Source of the DNA: Rhineura floridana
Lineage: Eukaryota > Chordata > Lepidosauria > Squamata > Rhineuridae
Assembly: GCF_030035675.1 (NCBI RefSeq)
Contig: NC_084494.1
Coordinates: 19,637,248-19,701,247, forward strand
Direction: 5' to 3'
DNA: 64,000 nucleotides
Shown: in pieces, positions 42,555-53,724 of the stretch
Position numbering within the stretch: the first letter of the stretch is position 1
How the letters are laid out: each line of letters opens with the position of its first letter
Program-made: the position numbers and the translations under genes
The notes under the pieces: generated by a model
The model's input: the letters and a program-made list of their open reading frames with translations, nothing else
What the model was told of the DNA's origin: nothing
Database searches by the model: none

Positions 42555-42930
42555 AATAAGTAACTGGGGGTGCCCACCCCAAACTCTGCTCTGGGCCAGG
42601 ACAAATCATACACCCCATGAAAGGGGAGAGTGTCCTCTACGAGATGCCACTGCATCCCGCCTGGCCCAGAGCTTCTGCTGGGCGCAGGGCACGGAGGAAG
42701 GCATCTATGCAAAATCAAAGCAGACAAAAGCATAGAGGAAAAAATAAGTAACTGGGGTTGCCCACCCTAAAATCTGCTCTGGGCCAGGACAAATCATATA
42801 CCCCAGGAAAGGGGAGGGTGTCCTCTATGAAATGCCACTGCATCCCACCTGGCCCAGAGCTTCTGTTGGGCGCAGGGCACGGATGAGGGCATCTATGCAA
42901 AATCAAAGCAGACAAAAACACGCAGAAGCT
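42555..42930. repeat. Two-copy tandem repeat, period 188 bp
   Basis: Copy 1 starts 'aataagtaactgggggtgcc' at 42555 and copy 2 at 42743. Both contain 'tctgctctgggccaggacaa', 'atgccactgcatcccgcctg'-like and 'gggcgcagggcacgga' blocks at the same offsets. They are about 90 percent alike by eye. It lies just upstream of RAB42. No family was recognised. Confidence 0.85.
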
Positions 42931-43448
42931 CTGGGCCAGGCTTATGTATGTCTGGGGAGGACAGGTATAGTATATCAAAGCAGCTTTCCTGTTTCTTAAA
43001 TGAAAAAAGAACTCCGCTGCCACCTGTGTTACCTAAACTGCTGAGTCTCAACCCTGTTTGGAGAATGGTTGGATAAAACTGTCTTCATTTGTTAAGACCA
43101 TTTTTTATCTGTGATCTACGGTTGTTGCAATTTTTAATGACGTATTTTCTGTGTCTTTATCATTGTGCACATTTCTGTGTTTTAATATAGCTTATTGTAT
43201 TGTGATTTTAAATTGTTGTAAGCCAACTTGGGTGGTGGAGCCTGGGCTCTAAAAGGGTCTGGCTCTTCATAAATGCAGCACAGACCTTCCATCAACTAGG
43301 ATGAAGGTTGCCATCTTGCTCAGAATGTTGTGCTCAAGACCATGAATTACTTATTTTAAGCAGGGCTCAAATTATGAAGGAGTAGCTGGGGGGAATGCTT
43401 AATGAAATGTGTAAGATGCACCCTCTGAATCCTGCCATGTGTATGTAT

Positions 43449-43622
43449 GTACTGCCTTCAATTCAATTCTGACTTATGGCGACCCTATGAATAGGGTTTT
43501 CATGAGGCTGAGAGCCAGTGACTGGCCCAAGGTCACCCAGTGAGTTTCATGGCTGTGTGGGGATTCGAACCCTGGTCTCCCAGGTCGTAGTCCAACACCT
43601 TAACCACTACACCACACTGCCA
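43449..43622 (-). mobile_element. SINE with BovB-type tail, inverted
   Basis: Reading minus, the head is 'tagtggttaaggtgttggac' with B-box 'ggttcgaatcc', and the tail is 'gggtcgccataagtcagaat'. The middle part is deleted ('gaaaaccctattcatagggt' is retained). Confidence 0.75.
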
Positions 43623-43884
43623 TAGCCTCCTGAAAATAGTAGCTAAGTGATAACAGACCCCTTCTCCCTGTCCCCCTGGAATTCATGTAATAAATCTCTT
43701 TCCATTTGTCAATCAAACTTAAACCAACACAAAAGTATAATAATGCCATTATTGTTGTTGAAGCTGCAGTGATTACTATTATTAGCAGCAGCATTTAGAA
43801 AAGTACAAGGGACATTGCTCATCAGTTCCAGACCCCAGAAGCCCTCCAAAACAGCAGGGCCTTATTTGCCACCTGCACGCCCTT

Positions 43885-43990
43885 AGCTCAAGCGTGGAGA
43901 ATCTGTAGCCCTCCACATGCTGCTGAACTACAAATCCCATCATCCTTGACTATTGACCATGCTAGCTGGGATTTGGAGGACTACATGTCA
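43885..43990. mobile_element. hAT-like MITE, family A
   Basis: Contains 'gtggagaatctgtagccctc', 'tgctgaactacaaatcccat' and 'catcatccttgactattgac'. The right arm is decayed. Confidence 0.55.
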
Positions 43991-44086
43991 TCCATGACAT
44001 TTAAATACCAAAGGCAGTCATATACGGAGGCCTCTCCCCAGCAATCACCCCGTAGTCTCTTCCAGCTAAGGGCAGCCCTCTCTCCT

Positions 44087-44312
44087 ATATGTATTTATTC
44101 ATTACATTTATATATCACCTTTTCCTTCCAGGAGCTCAAGGGGGTGTACATAGTTCCCCCTCCCCATATTATCTTCACATCAACACTACGAGGTACATCA
44201 GGCTGAGGCACTGACTAGCCCAAAGTCACCCAGTGAGCTTCATGGCTGAGCAGAGATTCAAACCCTGAATCAGGTCAGTCCAACACCCTAACCATTACAC
44301 CATACTGTCTCA
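44087..44312 (-). mobile_element. tRNA-headed SINE, MIR/L2-like body, inverted
   Basis: On plus it runs from the tail 'tatttattcattacatttat', through 'tcacccagtgagcttcatgg', to the B-box complement and 'aaccattacaccatactg'. It is the same family as 51220 and 60512. Confidence 0.7.
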
Positions 44313-44484
44313 ATACTACCCTATCCTTTTTCTAAAGAGAGCAGAGGCTGGCATGCATAGTTCTCCCTCAAACTCACTCGATGCACACAACCATCTGTGA
44401 GGTGTAATAACCCAAAGTGTCCACCCCAGAATGAGCATCAGGGCAAGTATGGCTTCAAACCTGGGTCTCCACACTCCCATACTC

Positions 44485-44830
44485 CATGTGGGGCCTTTTT
44501 CAGTCCAAGGACTACATTTCCTCATTCACAACTTCCTGGGGGCCATATGCCAGTGGTTGGTATGGACATGGGTAAAAAGTGGCAGAGGAACACATGAAAC
44601 TCTTATCTTTGGATAGGAGGCTACATTCTAGCCACACACAAGAGGTTTTGACAAACTCCCCACCCCTCACTTCCAGGCAAGCAAGCATTATCACAGTTCA
44701 GGGACACATTCCAGTCAGGCAAAAGCACTTGAGGAAGGCAAAGAGCAGGGTTGGTGAGGGGTATGGCCTTGGTAGAGTATTAAAAATTATACAGGTCTGG
44801 AGGGCTGCATTCATGCCTCATATGTCCCCG
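44485..44830 (+). mobile_element. Non-autonomous hAT-like element, family B
   Basis: Contains 'gggccatatgccagtggttg', 'cattatcacagttcagggac', 'acattccagtcaggcaaaag' and 'ggagggctgcattcatgcct'. It is the most complete copy of family B. Confidence 0.6.
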
Positions 44831-44839
44831 CACTTCTAG

Positions 44840-46390
44840 TGTGAGTCTTTTCAGACTCTTTAGGGTGCCATCTTGAAAGTCTTACCTATAATCTCCATCT
44901 TGGAACAGAAACTACAAGCTGACCTCAGATTTACATCAGCTTAATTTTTATATTTTTGCCAGATGAAGAATTCTGGAGAACTCAAAATGCCTGTTAATGC
45001 TTTCGTGACATTTTGGGCCAGTCCCAATAAATTATCGCTCAGCTGTGATTTTTTACTTTAGACCAACAGAACTACCTTTGCTTTTTATTTCCCTAGCTTC
45101 TATATTTCACCACTGGAAAGGTTGGATAGGGGAAACCCATTCAGAACAGATCCCTGCAGTGTGCCTACATTCCCAACAATCACTAGCATTGCTGTTCTTT
45201 TCTCCAGCAACACCTTCATGTCACTGAAAAGTGCCCAACAGACAAGACATTCATCATACAGCTTTTCTCAGGAAGGTGATCTCAGCCTTTGAATTTCTGC
45301 TTGTCATGGGTATTAAAAGGCAAAGCAACCCTATCAATAAAAGTTGACAAATCTACCACTCCCAAATCCTCACTCATCGCATTTTTTTAAAAAAAAGGCA
45401 GATTACCAGAAGGATCAGTTATGCGCTGTAACAAGCTTGTAGCCATCAACACATTTGTTCATTCCAAGGCATGTGTAGACTCAGCAACTGAGGTAAGAAT
45501 CTCATCTTTCACCAATCTCGCATCAGTTAAGACGCTTCAAAGTCAGAAAGCATGGAGAAAAATGCTCTCTACTATTAAATGATTTTTAATGTAATTTTTT
45601 AAAAAAGTCTAATTTGATAAAGATGGATATTATCTACACCAAGGTGGACTTTTGAATGTACAACCATTGAACAGAATTGAACTACCCTTTGGCGAAGGCA
45701 TTTCCATTGTAGGGAGCTAAGTAACTCATTCCATCAGTGCAAAGATTTAAGCTTGTGCGATGAACTCCTTTCCCCAAATCTGCCCTGTCTGCTGCGGGAA
45801 TCCCCACAACAAATCTAGGGGATGTATAGAGAGATTAAAGGGGGGAGTTCCAATGCGCAAGTTTAAATCCTTGAACAGATAAAATGAGTTAACTGGATAC
45901 CACCGCCTTTTCCCCAAAGGCAATGCACTTGTTGCTAGGATTATTGGAATTCCCATCACCAGTGAAATCTGTCCATTGCCCCAGCTTGGTTAAATAAGAA
46001 ATACTGTTAAAACAGTCCCTACTAAATGAATCTGACCAACACACAGATTTTCCTTTCTGTCAACATATTAGATAGCACTGTGACCAAACTAGCCCACTAA
46101 AACGTAGATGAGCATTACAAGAAAGAAGTCTCTGTAACTTGGCTAACCATTGTTAAGATTAACTACAGTTTACAGTTTGGGCACTACACCGCATTTCATC
46201 TAAAACTGAAAGAGAAGCTTCTGAACTCTTTTGGACCAAGTAAGAGTGGTGGTGAGCTCGTGAGCCCAGAGGATGTTAGGCTTCTTCTTGCAACCCAAAA
46301 CCACAAGCCCTGGTTCAGCAATATATCCCAACACAGCCAGTTTCTCATCCGATGAGATCATTTTAAAAATCCACGATACTGTCTTTTAAG
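44840..46390. other. Intergenic, nothing recognised
   Basis: There is no convincing coding frame, RNA gene or repeat family between RAB42 and the snoRNA host gene. Confidence 0.4.
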
Positions 46391-46525
46391 GGTTGCATGA
46401 AGAAGGCCCCAGGTTCAGTCTCCAGCATCTCTAGGTAGGGCTGGGAGACTCCTTTGAAATCCTGGAGAGCCACTGACAATCAGTGTGGACAATACTGAGC
46501 TAGAGGGATCAGTAAGGTGGCTTCC
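46390..46525 (+). mobile_element. tRNA-derived SINE, 5'-truncated
   Basis: Only the part after the A-box is kept: 'aggttcagtctccagcatct', 'ctaggtagggctgggagact' and 'tgtggacaatactgagctag'. Confidence 0.7.
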
Positions 46526-47187
46526 AAGGATCCTAAAACCAGTTAAGTAATAGCCAGGTAGCCAATACACAAATGATCTTGCAATTCACTGATCTATTAG
46601 GATTATATTATAGTAAGAGGGCAGGACACAACCTATGTTAAAATTAAGGTAAACTTTGCAAAGGAGGAGGGGAAAAATCAAATACTTTTCTTATTGAAAT
46701 AAACAAAATTCTTTTAATTCAACACAATTACAGAAAACACAACCATTTTCTTCACGGAGAACCTCAAGACACTTCTTTGTAGATCACTCTACTTCTTCAG
46801 TGTCCTTGGAAGCCTGCTGAGGTGCCTTCAAAGTCCTAAAAAAGAAATGGCTTATTAATTTGGGGAGCTAAGCTTTTTAAAAGATTAGAAGACACCTCAC
46901 ATGACACTTAGGCAGCTTGTAACTTATGGAAATAAGCATATTCTCAGTCTGCAATACTTAACCAAACCAGATGAAAATAATTAAAATATGAAGAATGACC
47001 TCCCCCCAGCCCAAACCCAGATTGCATGGGGGCTACCACTGTCTATCAGAGAGGAAAAAGGAAGGCATTGCACCCTTGCTACTGTTGCCATATTATATCC
47101 ATGTGATATATTCCAGTATGCTTGGTAGACAGCAAACAGAAAAAGGACGTTGCCCTTTAGAACACAATTCTATTACTTTTATCTGCT

Positions 47188-47255
47188 TAGTCTCAGTCCC
47201 ATATCCGCAGGATTCATCCAGCTGTCACCATTAGAAAAGGAGTCATCACAGACCA
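47188..47255 (-). ncRNA. SNORD99: C/D box snoRNA SNORD99 (U99)
   Basis: On the minus strand there is a terminal stem TGGTC/GACTA, C box GTGATGA (47243-47249), C'-like TGGATGA, and D box CTGA (47193-47196). The guide next to the D box, CCTGCGGATATGGGA, is complementary to the 28S rRNA segment CCCATATCCGCAG. The fifth base upstream of the D box is T, opposite an A in the target, which agrees with SNORD99 guiding 2'-O-methylation of an adenosine in 28S (A2774 in human, from memory). Length 68 nt. It lies in the last intron recognised in the host gene. Confidence 0.85.
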
Positions 47256-47964
47256 GGCAGAGGTGGTGCTGCCATCTAGACATGATCAGCCACAAGCTTT
47301 CCAAGTTGTTACAAGGCGGCTGTTGATTATATGTTGCCCAACCACACAGATCTATCAATAAACTGTTAACACAAAATCAAGCTCCTTTTTCTAACTGTTG
47401 GTTAAGAGGATCTTACATTCTTAAGATATCATCGCAACCACGTATTCTACTTAGGAATCCTCTTCCGAAGGAGAATGTAAGTTCAAATTACTGCATCTCC
47501 ACTCCTATAACAACAACAATAGTATTAGCAATAGTAATGCAACTAGACACTTGCATCAATTCTGCCCTAAATTTGAAAAACATGCAGCGCAAGCCTTAAT
47601 AATGATGTGTGCTCTTAAGTCCCATTAAGTTCAATGGGGCATACCCTCAAGTGGGTACAGGTTTGCAGCCTTAACCACTTTTCATATGTTTATCCTTTGT
47701 GAAAGGAGTAAAAGCTTGTGATAGTGGCAGTAATAAAAAGGCCAGGAGGACAGAAAAGAGTACATGCGATGTGGAGGTTAATAGAGCATTGGGATTAGGA
47801 CTGGGGAGGCTCTGGTTCAAGTCTCTGCTCTGCCATGAAGCTCAAGAGGTGGACCCTGGGCCAGTCAAGACAGGATATAAATGTAATAAATAAATAAAAA
47901 GCCACAGAAATACTAGATTATTTCACTTTTGCAAGTTATGCATATTACACTGCACATCATGAAC

Positions 47965-48062
47965 AATGGCTGTGTGCACACCATACATTCAGAGCACACA
48001 CCCCCCCAGCACCACAATCCTAGGAACTGTAGTTGTGGGGCCAGCACAGTTGAAAGACTCTT
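47965..48062. mobile_element. MITE family D fragment
   Basis: The left end 'gctgtgtgcacaccatacat' and 'cctaggaactgtagttgtgg' correspond to 27360-27450. The right half is lost. It sits in a host-gene intron next to SNORA61. Confidence 0.6.
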
Positions 48063-48083
48063 ATAATCCAAATCACCACCACC

Positions 48084-48218
48084 ACCTGTTTGATGCCAGC
48101 CCAGCTCAGTGCAGGATTTGCCCCAGCAAAGATCTTAGGGCCAGCTTCTATTTTACTTTCCCTCCTTTTTGACCATAAGACCGGTATTCAGATCTGATGG
48201 GAAAGAGATAGGGAGGCT
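48084..48218 (-). ncRNA. SNORA61: H/ACA box snoRNA SNORA61
   Basis: The minus strand begins CCTCCCTATCTC and contains TTTCCCATCAGATCTGAA then CCGGTCTT, matching the 5' hairpin of SNORA61 as I remember it. The 5' hairpin closes CCTCC/GGAGG and is followed at once by an H box AAAGTA (ANANNA). The 3' hairpin has a GCTGGCCC/GGGCTGGC lower stem with two wobbles, and ACA lies at 48087-48089, three bases from the end. Length is about 133-135 nt against about 130 in human. H/ACA snoRNAs guide pseudouridylation. The 5' end is accurate to a few bases. Confidence 0.78.
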
Positions 48219-48508
48219 ACAAAGCAACTACAATTATTCATCTGTCTTCTTAGACGAGCAACACATTATAAATATATAATTATCATCTATATACATTGCA
48301 GTAGCAAAATCTATACAGTACCCTTGCAGAACTGACTGCTAGCCTTGCTGGTTGCAACAGGACATCCATTCCACGCACTGAATGGCTCCAGATGATCTCT
48401 GATTAATAATAAAAGATACCCAAAATGTGAAGGAAATACATGCAGAAGGGTAAAGTAGTGTTTTTTTTAAAAAAATCTGGAAGGATGTTGAGGCTGTCCA
48501 GAAAGCAG

Positions 48509-48639
48509 CCATGTAGGAGAGTCGAGTGACATCCACAGCTAGCAAAGCCTGAGAAGTCAAAGTCCCTCCCATCTTGTTCTTGCATGTTGTTGGAGATCCT
48601 GTGGCTATCTATTAAGCCATAGCTCTTGGTTTAACATGC
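48509..48639 (-). ncRNA. Probable H/ACA snoRNA, SNORA44 by position
   Basis: The minus strand folds as two hairpins. The 5' one has stem GCATGTT/AACATGC with an inner TGGCT/AGCCA stem, followed by H box AGAACA. The 3' one has a closing stem GGAGGG/CTCTCC, then T and ACA plus three bases (ACATGG, 48509-48514). Length 131 nt; human SNORA44 is about 132 nt and lies just upstream of SNORA61 in SNHG12, the same order as here. I do not remember the SNORA44 sequence, so identity rests on structure, length and order. Confidence 0.55.
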
Positions 48640-49630
48640 AGCCCACTTACTCCAGAGAAGCACAGGTTGAATAAAGGAAACTAGAGGATCAGAACAACAG
48701 CTTCAAGTCTCCCAAATCAACCCTCATCAAGACAGGATCAGTGAGTTCTCCCTTACCTGAGCTCTGAACAGGACTTTACAGACCTCCACGGGAAGGCAAA
48801 TTTCTGACTTGCAGACACACAATGCCATTCCAACTTCTTTTTCCTTGAAAGGGGATGAGGAGAGCAGAGATGAGCTGGAAAGCAATCCCAACATCTGCAC
48901 CTATATCCAACACATTTTCCCTTATACAACTTTCCACAAACAGATACCCTCGAGTTATGGCCATGCTGGCTGCAGCTGAAGGCAGCACTAACCCAAAAAT
49001 CGGGGGGTGGGACTGGGTTGGGAAAGGTTGCCCCACTGTAACTCAGCATAACTAAGCCTAAGCATTTACAACTGAAAACACCACATATTGCTTCCCTGCC
49101 TCCCCTGTGTAAAAATTTCAGATTGTAAGCTCCTCAAGGCAGGGACCTGTCTTCTTGTACTTTGCAAAGCACCATGCACACAGTATTATAGAAATCAGTA
49201 TTATTATTTAATAATAATGCTGGAAGGTTCAATGCCATTCCTAATTTTTTTTTGAAAAAATTGAAAGCTCTTTGCCTATTTAACTGGAAAACATTTGCAA
49301 GAGAATTTGGGTTTGCATGTTCTTTCCTTCATTAAGATGCATATATGTTGTGGTTTAGTTTTGTTCATGTGTAAGTATTTTTTATTTTGAAATTAAGTTA
49401 TGGCTAATTTGAGTCTAAAAAGAAATTTTATCCAGGTATAGAACAGTTCTCTCACTTTTGAGTTTATTTGTAGTTTTTACAACTCTTAATGAAAGATGCC
49501 CACCCAACATTAGAAAATGAGATTTTCTTGATTTTATACTGATGCCCTTTCTCCTAGAGGGCAGTATACAGACTCTCCTACTGTCTCCATTCTATATGGT
49601 ACACATCATCTGAAAACTTTTGCCTACCAT

Positions 49631-49701
49631 TATATATATATACATATACATATATATATATATATATATATACATACATACATACATATATATATATATA
49701 C

Positions 49702-49742
<41 letters not shown>
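49631..49742. repeat. (TA)n / (CATA)n compound microsatellite
   Basis: About 110 bases alternate pure TATA blocks with CATACATA blocks, directly against the tail of the next SINE. It probably grew from that SINE's terminal tail. Confidence 0.9.
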
Positions 49743-49744
<2 letters not shown>

Positions 49745-49747
49745 AAT

Positions 49748-49975
49748 AATGGACTGCCTTCAAGTTGATTCCAACTTATGGGTGACCCTATGAATAGGGT
49801 TTTCATGGTAAGTGGTATTCAGAGGGGGTTTACCACTGCCTTCCTCTGAGGCTGAGAAGCAGTGACTGGCCCAAGGTCACCCAGTGAGCTTCATAGCTGT
49901 GTGGGGATTCGAACCTTGGTCTCCTAGGTCGTAGTCCAACAGCTTCACCACTACACTACTCTCTCTCTCTCCCTC
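49748..49975 (-). mobile_element. SINE with BovB-type tail, inverted, full length
   Basis: Reading minus: head 'tagtggtgaagctgttggac', B-box 'ggttcgaatcc', body 'tgggccagtcactgcttctc' and 'ccctctgaataccacttacc', tail 'acttgaaggcagtcc'. It lies in a host-gene intron. Confidence 0.82.
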
Positions 49976-50784
49976 TAATGTACACCGCTTAGAGAATTCT
50001 TAAGCCATCAATATTTTTTTCTAAAGAAAAAAATAGGCAGATAGTGATTGGCTCAAGGCCACCCCTTGGCTCACTGAGGATTTGAACCTGGGTCCCCCCA
50101 GTCGGGATATCTGGAGGGCGTCAGGTTGGGGAGGGCTGCTGTAACCACTACATCACAATGGCTCTTCATTGTAAAATGCAGAATGTTGTTACATGAAATA
50201 AAAAAGCAATCCCTTCTCCAGAGTTAAGATTTGAAGAGTTGCACTATGCTATCATCCATAAACATCACAATAAATATGTATTTTCCTAAAAGTGTTGCTA
50301 GACAGTTACAAGGGGACAAACTGAACAGCGACCGTCAAGGAAAAAAATGTTACTTTTGGCACCTTTTTGACCACATCAGCCACATGAGAGACAGACGCAG
50401 CTTCGATAGGGCCATGAGGGGCTGCTAAAAGCAAATGCATTGGAGGGAGGTTGGCCTCATCATGCATCCTGTTCCAGACACATAGTTTAATGATGCGCTA
50501 CCAGACACCTCCATTGCTCTGCTGGTCCAGCATCAAGCCAAGCAACTCAGGAAGTCCCTACCGTCTCTGACCAAGCGAGATATAGCAGGGGAAATGTGAT
50601 GGAACAGCTATAATGACTGTCAACTTAGTTGCCTCCAAATGAAAATGAAAGCATGCTGCCAGTTACACTTACCATCAGGGCATTCACACTGCCAGTCAGG
50701 TCACCTGCAAAGACAAAGGAGAAACTTGGCCACTGATGTCAACCTCTCTATTGTGTTTTGGGTTCCCCATCTCTGTCCTAGCTG

Positions 50785-50912
50785 CTACTTTCCCAACCAG
50801 TGTGCCTCCATCACAACTCCCATCAGCCTCAGCCAGCATTGCCAATGGCTGAGGCTGATGGGAGTTGTGGTCCAACAACATCTGGAGGCATACCAGTTGG
50901 GAAAGGCTGTAT
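50785..50912. mobile_element. hAT MITE, family A (young subfamily)
   Basis: The ends 'tttcccaaccagtgtgcctc' and 'aggcataccagttgggaaag' match the 35335 copy closely. An internal deletion removed part of the left arm after 'gtgcctcc'. Confidence 0.8.
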
Positions 50913-50934
50913 ACACTCATGCTTTTTAAAAATA

Positions 50935-51045
50935 TATGTTTTTAAATTTGTATATTTGTTTTTAATGTTTTCAATGGTTGTAAACAGCCCAGAGAGCTTC
51001 GGCTATGGGGCGGTATGGAAATGCAATAAAATAAATAAATAAATT
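50935..51045 (-). repeat. LINE 3'-tail repeat, opposite orientation
   Basis: The plus strand reads 'gagagcttcggctatggggc' then 'ggtatggaaatgcaataaaa' with (ATAA)n, which is the 6765 family's boundary motif in the other orientation. Confidence 0.55.
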
Positions 51046-51056
51046 TATTTAGATCA

Positions 51057-51172
51057 GGGATGGGGAAGCTGTGCCCCTACAAATGTTTGCCGGACTACAG
51101 CTCCCATCATCCCTGGATATTGGCCACATTGGCCAAGGTTGATGGGATGGAGGGAATCAGGTGCCCCATCCC
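51057..51172. mobile_element. hAT-like MITE, family A
   Basis: Contains 'gggatggggaagctgtgccc' and 'ccggactacagctcccatca'; the right end 'gtgccccatccctga' mirrors the left. Confidence 0.65.
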
Positions 51173-51214
51173 TGATTTAATGGAGTATAGATGCCAAGCC
51201 TAGCCAAGCCTTTA

Positions 51215-51440
51215 CATAAAGCGGCTTATTTATATTTGTATACCACCTTTCCTCCAAGGTGGTGTACCTGGTTCTCCTCCCTCTCCTCATTCTATCCTCA
51301 CAACAACTCTGCGAGTTAGATTAGGCCGAGAGACTGACTAGCCCAAGGTCACCCAGCAAGCTTCATGGCTGAGTGGGAATTTGAACCCTGGCCTCCCAGG
51401 TCCTAGTCCAACATTCTAACCACTACACCACACTGCTTCA
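51215..51440 (-). mobile_element. tRNA-headed SINE, MIR/L2-like body, inverted
   Basis: It runs 'gtataccacctttcctccaa', 'tcctcacaacaactctgcga', 'aaggtcacccagcaagcttc', 'tttgaaccctggcctcccag' and 'aaccactacaccacactgc', so it is close to full length. Confidence 0.75.
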
Positions 51441-52104
51441 CAGATCCTTTTGGATGGAGCAGGAATATAAATGTCCATCAATACAGAGGCTTCACAACAT
51501 GAAGGCAGCTACTGGAGGGCCTGTTTACAATGCTGCTTGCAAGGAGGTAGATGTATTTTAGTTGCCTTTTATACAAACCTTGCAGACAAAGGAATCTAAG
51601 CAGGGCATCCATCCACCCCCCTTATCAGAGTACCCACTCATTTGAATATCAGATCGATCTCAAGTTGTACCCTCCAAAGAAAGGGCTTTAGGCTATGCCT
51701 GGGCAGACTTCAGACTCTACTTTGCTGTTTTTCCCCCCTAGGACCCCTGCAATCCAGCAACTGGAATCAGGTGCAAAATGGGGGCTCATGGGGCACAGCC
51801 ACCTACAACTGCACCCCATGAGCCATACACTGGGATGACCTCCATATAAAAGTACAAGTTGATATCTGAGCTAGCCGAGCAGAGAATATAACAACCTAAC
51901 TTGTGCATGTAAGCCATTTTGTTGCTCCTTGTGTTAAATTGGGGGTCAAAACTGAAAATAATATAGTAATCTACTGGATCTACCTTCTGCCCAGGCATGC
52001 CTTAGGCAACCCTCCTCTAGGATTTAAAAAAGGCCCTCTTCTATGGTGGCTGTAGAGGTTGAATTAGCAGTCCCCTTAAAAGAGATCTGTCGTGCCACCA
52101 AAAT

Positions 52105-52205
52105 AAAGCAACGTTCCCCAACCTGGTGCCCTCCAACTGTTTTTGGACTGCAACTCCCATTAGCCCCCACCAGCAAGGCTAATGGTTAGGGTTTAGGGAA
52201 GCTGT
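52105..52205. mobile_element. hAT-like MITE, family A
   Basis: Contains 'gttccccaacctggtgccct' and 'gactgcaactcccattagcc', with the right arm decayed after 'caaggctaatggttaggg'. Confidence 0.6.
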
Positions 52206-52639
52206 AGTTGACCATGGGCTCCTCCAGTTCTCCCAAACAGTAGCCTATTGCATGGATGAGTGCTACAATACCTGTTTTGTTCCCAGCACGTTAAGACAGT
52301 AAGAGCAGTCCAATCTGCAAACCATTTCTGGCCTCTTCTCCAATGTCCCACATTCATACCCTCAACTGAAAAATAGTAACAAGAGGTCACATGTAAACAG
52401 AATGAGGTAAAGCTGCACAAATACCACCTTGGGCATCCATTACTTGGCCTTTGGGAAACTGCTAGGATGCACAGGCTTTCATTTTGCTGTTACCAAAACG
52501 GACCATAAAAAGGAAAATGTGATAGCCAGTTTGCTGACATACCCAGCTTCTTAACAGGGTATTATAAAGTAAAACACCATCAACAGCTTGGGCTGCCAGC
52601 TTTTCAATCAGCCTCTGTCACTATGCCTTAACAGCACAG

Positions 52640-52720
52640 TGGTCTGCAGCAATGAGCTGGCAATCATTTATTTCCATGCAATGATGAAACCAGTTTAAGG
52701 CAGAGCTGCAAGGCCTAGTT
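52640..52720 (-). ncRNA. Possible 5' half of an H/ACA snoRNA
   Basis: The minus strand folds into one good hairpin: TGCAGC/GCTGCA at the base, CTGG/CCAG and ATCATT/AATGAT above, with an open pocket between. It is followed directly by AGACCA, a valid H box. It lies in the host gene upstream of the probable SNORA44, where human has SNORA16A. No proper second hairpin ending in ACA was found, so this may be chance or a degenerate copy. Confidence 0.3.
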
Positions 52721-53724
52721 AAGAAGTTGGCAACTCTACACATAGTAGGCACAGAAGAGATTACAGCACTTAGCAAAGTGCGTGTGTCTAGCAATTCCTG
52801 GTAGAGAAATGGGGATTTTCAAAGTTCAAAAGAGCATCCTTACTTTTATCTGTCAATGTTGGACGACAGGGTCATCTAGATACTTCATAGGCACAGACAA
52901 AAAATATCAAGCAGTGTATGAACTAGAGAGAGAGAAAATAGGATGCGGCTCTCTTCCCTTGCCCCAATATTGCTGCATTTACAGATCAGATTTCTAACTC
53001 TCAAAGACCAGACCAAAAATATTTAAGGCACTGGGTTTATTTTTTACATTGCCAAAAACATGTTACTGTATTTTTCTTGACCATAAGAACCACGTGTTTT
53101 AGCAAAAAACTCTTGTGCCGTTGTTTCCCTTATCAAAATAATGGGAAAATGCAAAGAGGGGCGAGAAGAGCCTGGATAGATGAGCAGAACAGCTTATGCT
53201 GCTGAACCAGTATTTCCATAGACAGTGCAGTACTGTACAATTCATTAGACCCAAGATCTAGAGTCTGAAGGCACTCTATGCAAGTCTATGTCTGATCCAG
53301 GGACCATACCTTAAATAATAACAGCAAATATTTTACCTGCATAAAGCCCCAGGTTAAGAACAGAAGAAACAGCCTGTTTTACCCAGAGAGGCAGCAGCAG
53401 ATAGTCTGCATGCCAAGTACCTGCTCTGCCCCTGAGATACAACCCTAGAGATGGAAGGGCCTGGGGAAAAAATGTAAAAAAAATTTGGGGGAGGAACTGT
53501 GGTCCCTCCCATTTCCCCCCCCTCCCCATGCCTTCACATCTTTATACAGCCCTTTCTCTGGTTTGGTGTCTGGCATATCCAGATGATGGGGAAGGCCTTT
53601 GATTGTATCAGGCTCCACAGACAAACAGTCCGTCCTGGCATGTAAGTCAACTTCCTAGGTTAACCCCTGCAGAGGAGATGGCAAAGGACCCCTATGAAAG
53701 CCTCTTCAAGTTCCATCATAGGAA

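Noticed and set aside
48690-48730. Second C/D-like pair (TTGATGA, CTGA) on the minus strand
   Set aside because: Only about 32 bases between the boxes and a poor C box.
49610-49760. Tyr/Ile-rich minus-strand frame
   Set aside because: It is a translation of the TA/CATA microsatellite.
50370-50465. C/D snoRNA candidate with ATGATGA and CTGA on the minus strand
   Set aside because: No terminal stem and no guide match recognised; the spacing is loose.
53160-53300. Hairpin pair CATAGAC/GTCTATG on the minus strand as an H/ACA snoRNA
   Set aside because: There is no H box between the hairpins and no ACA after the second.
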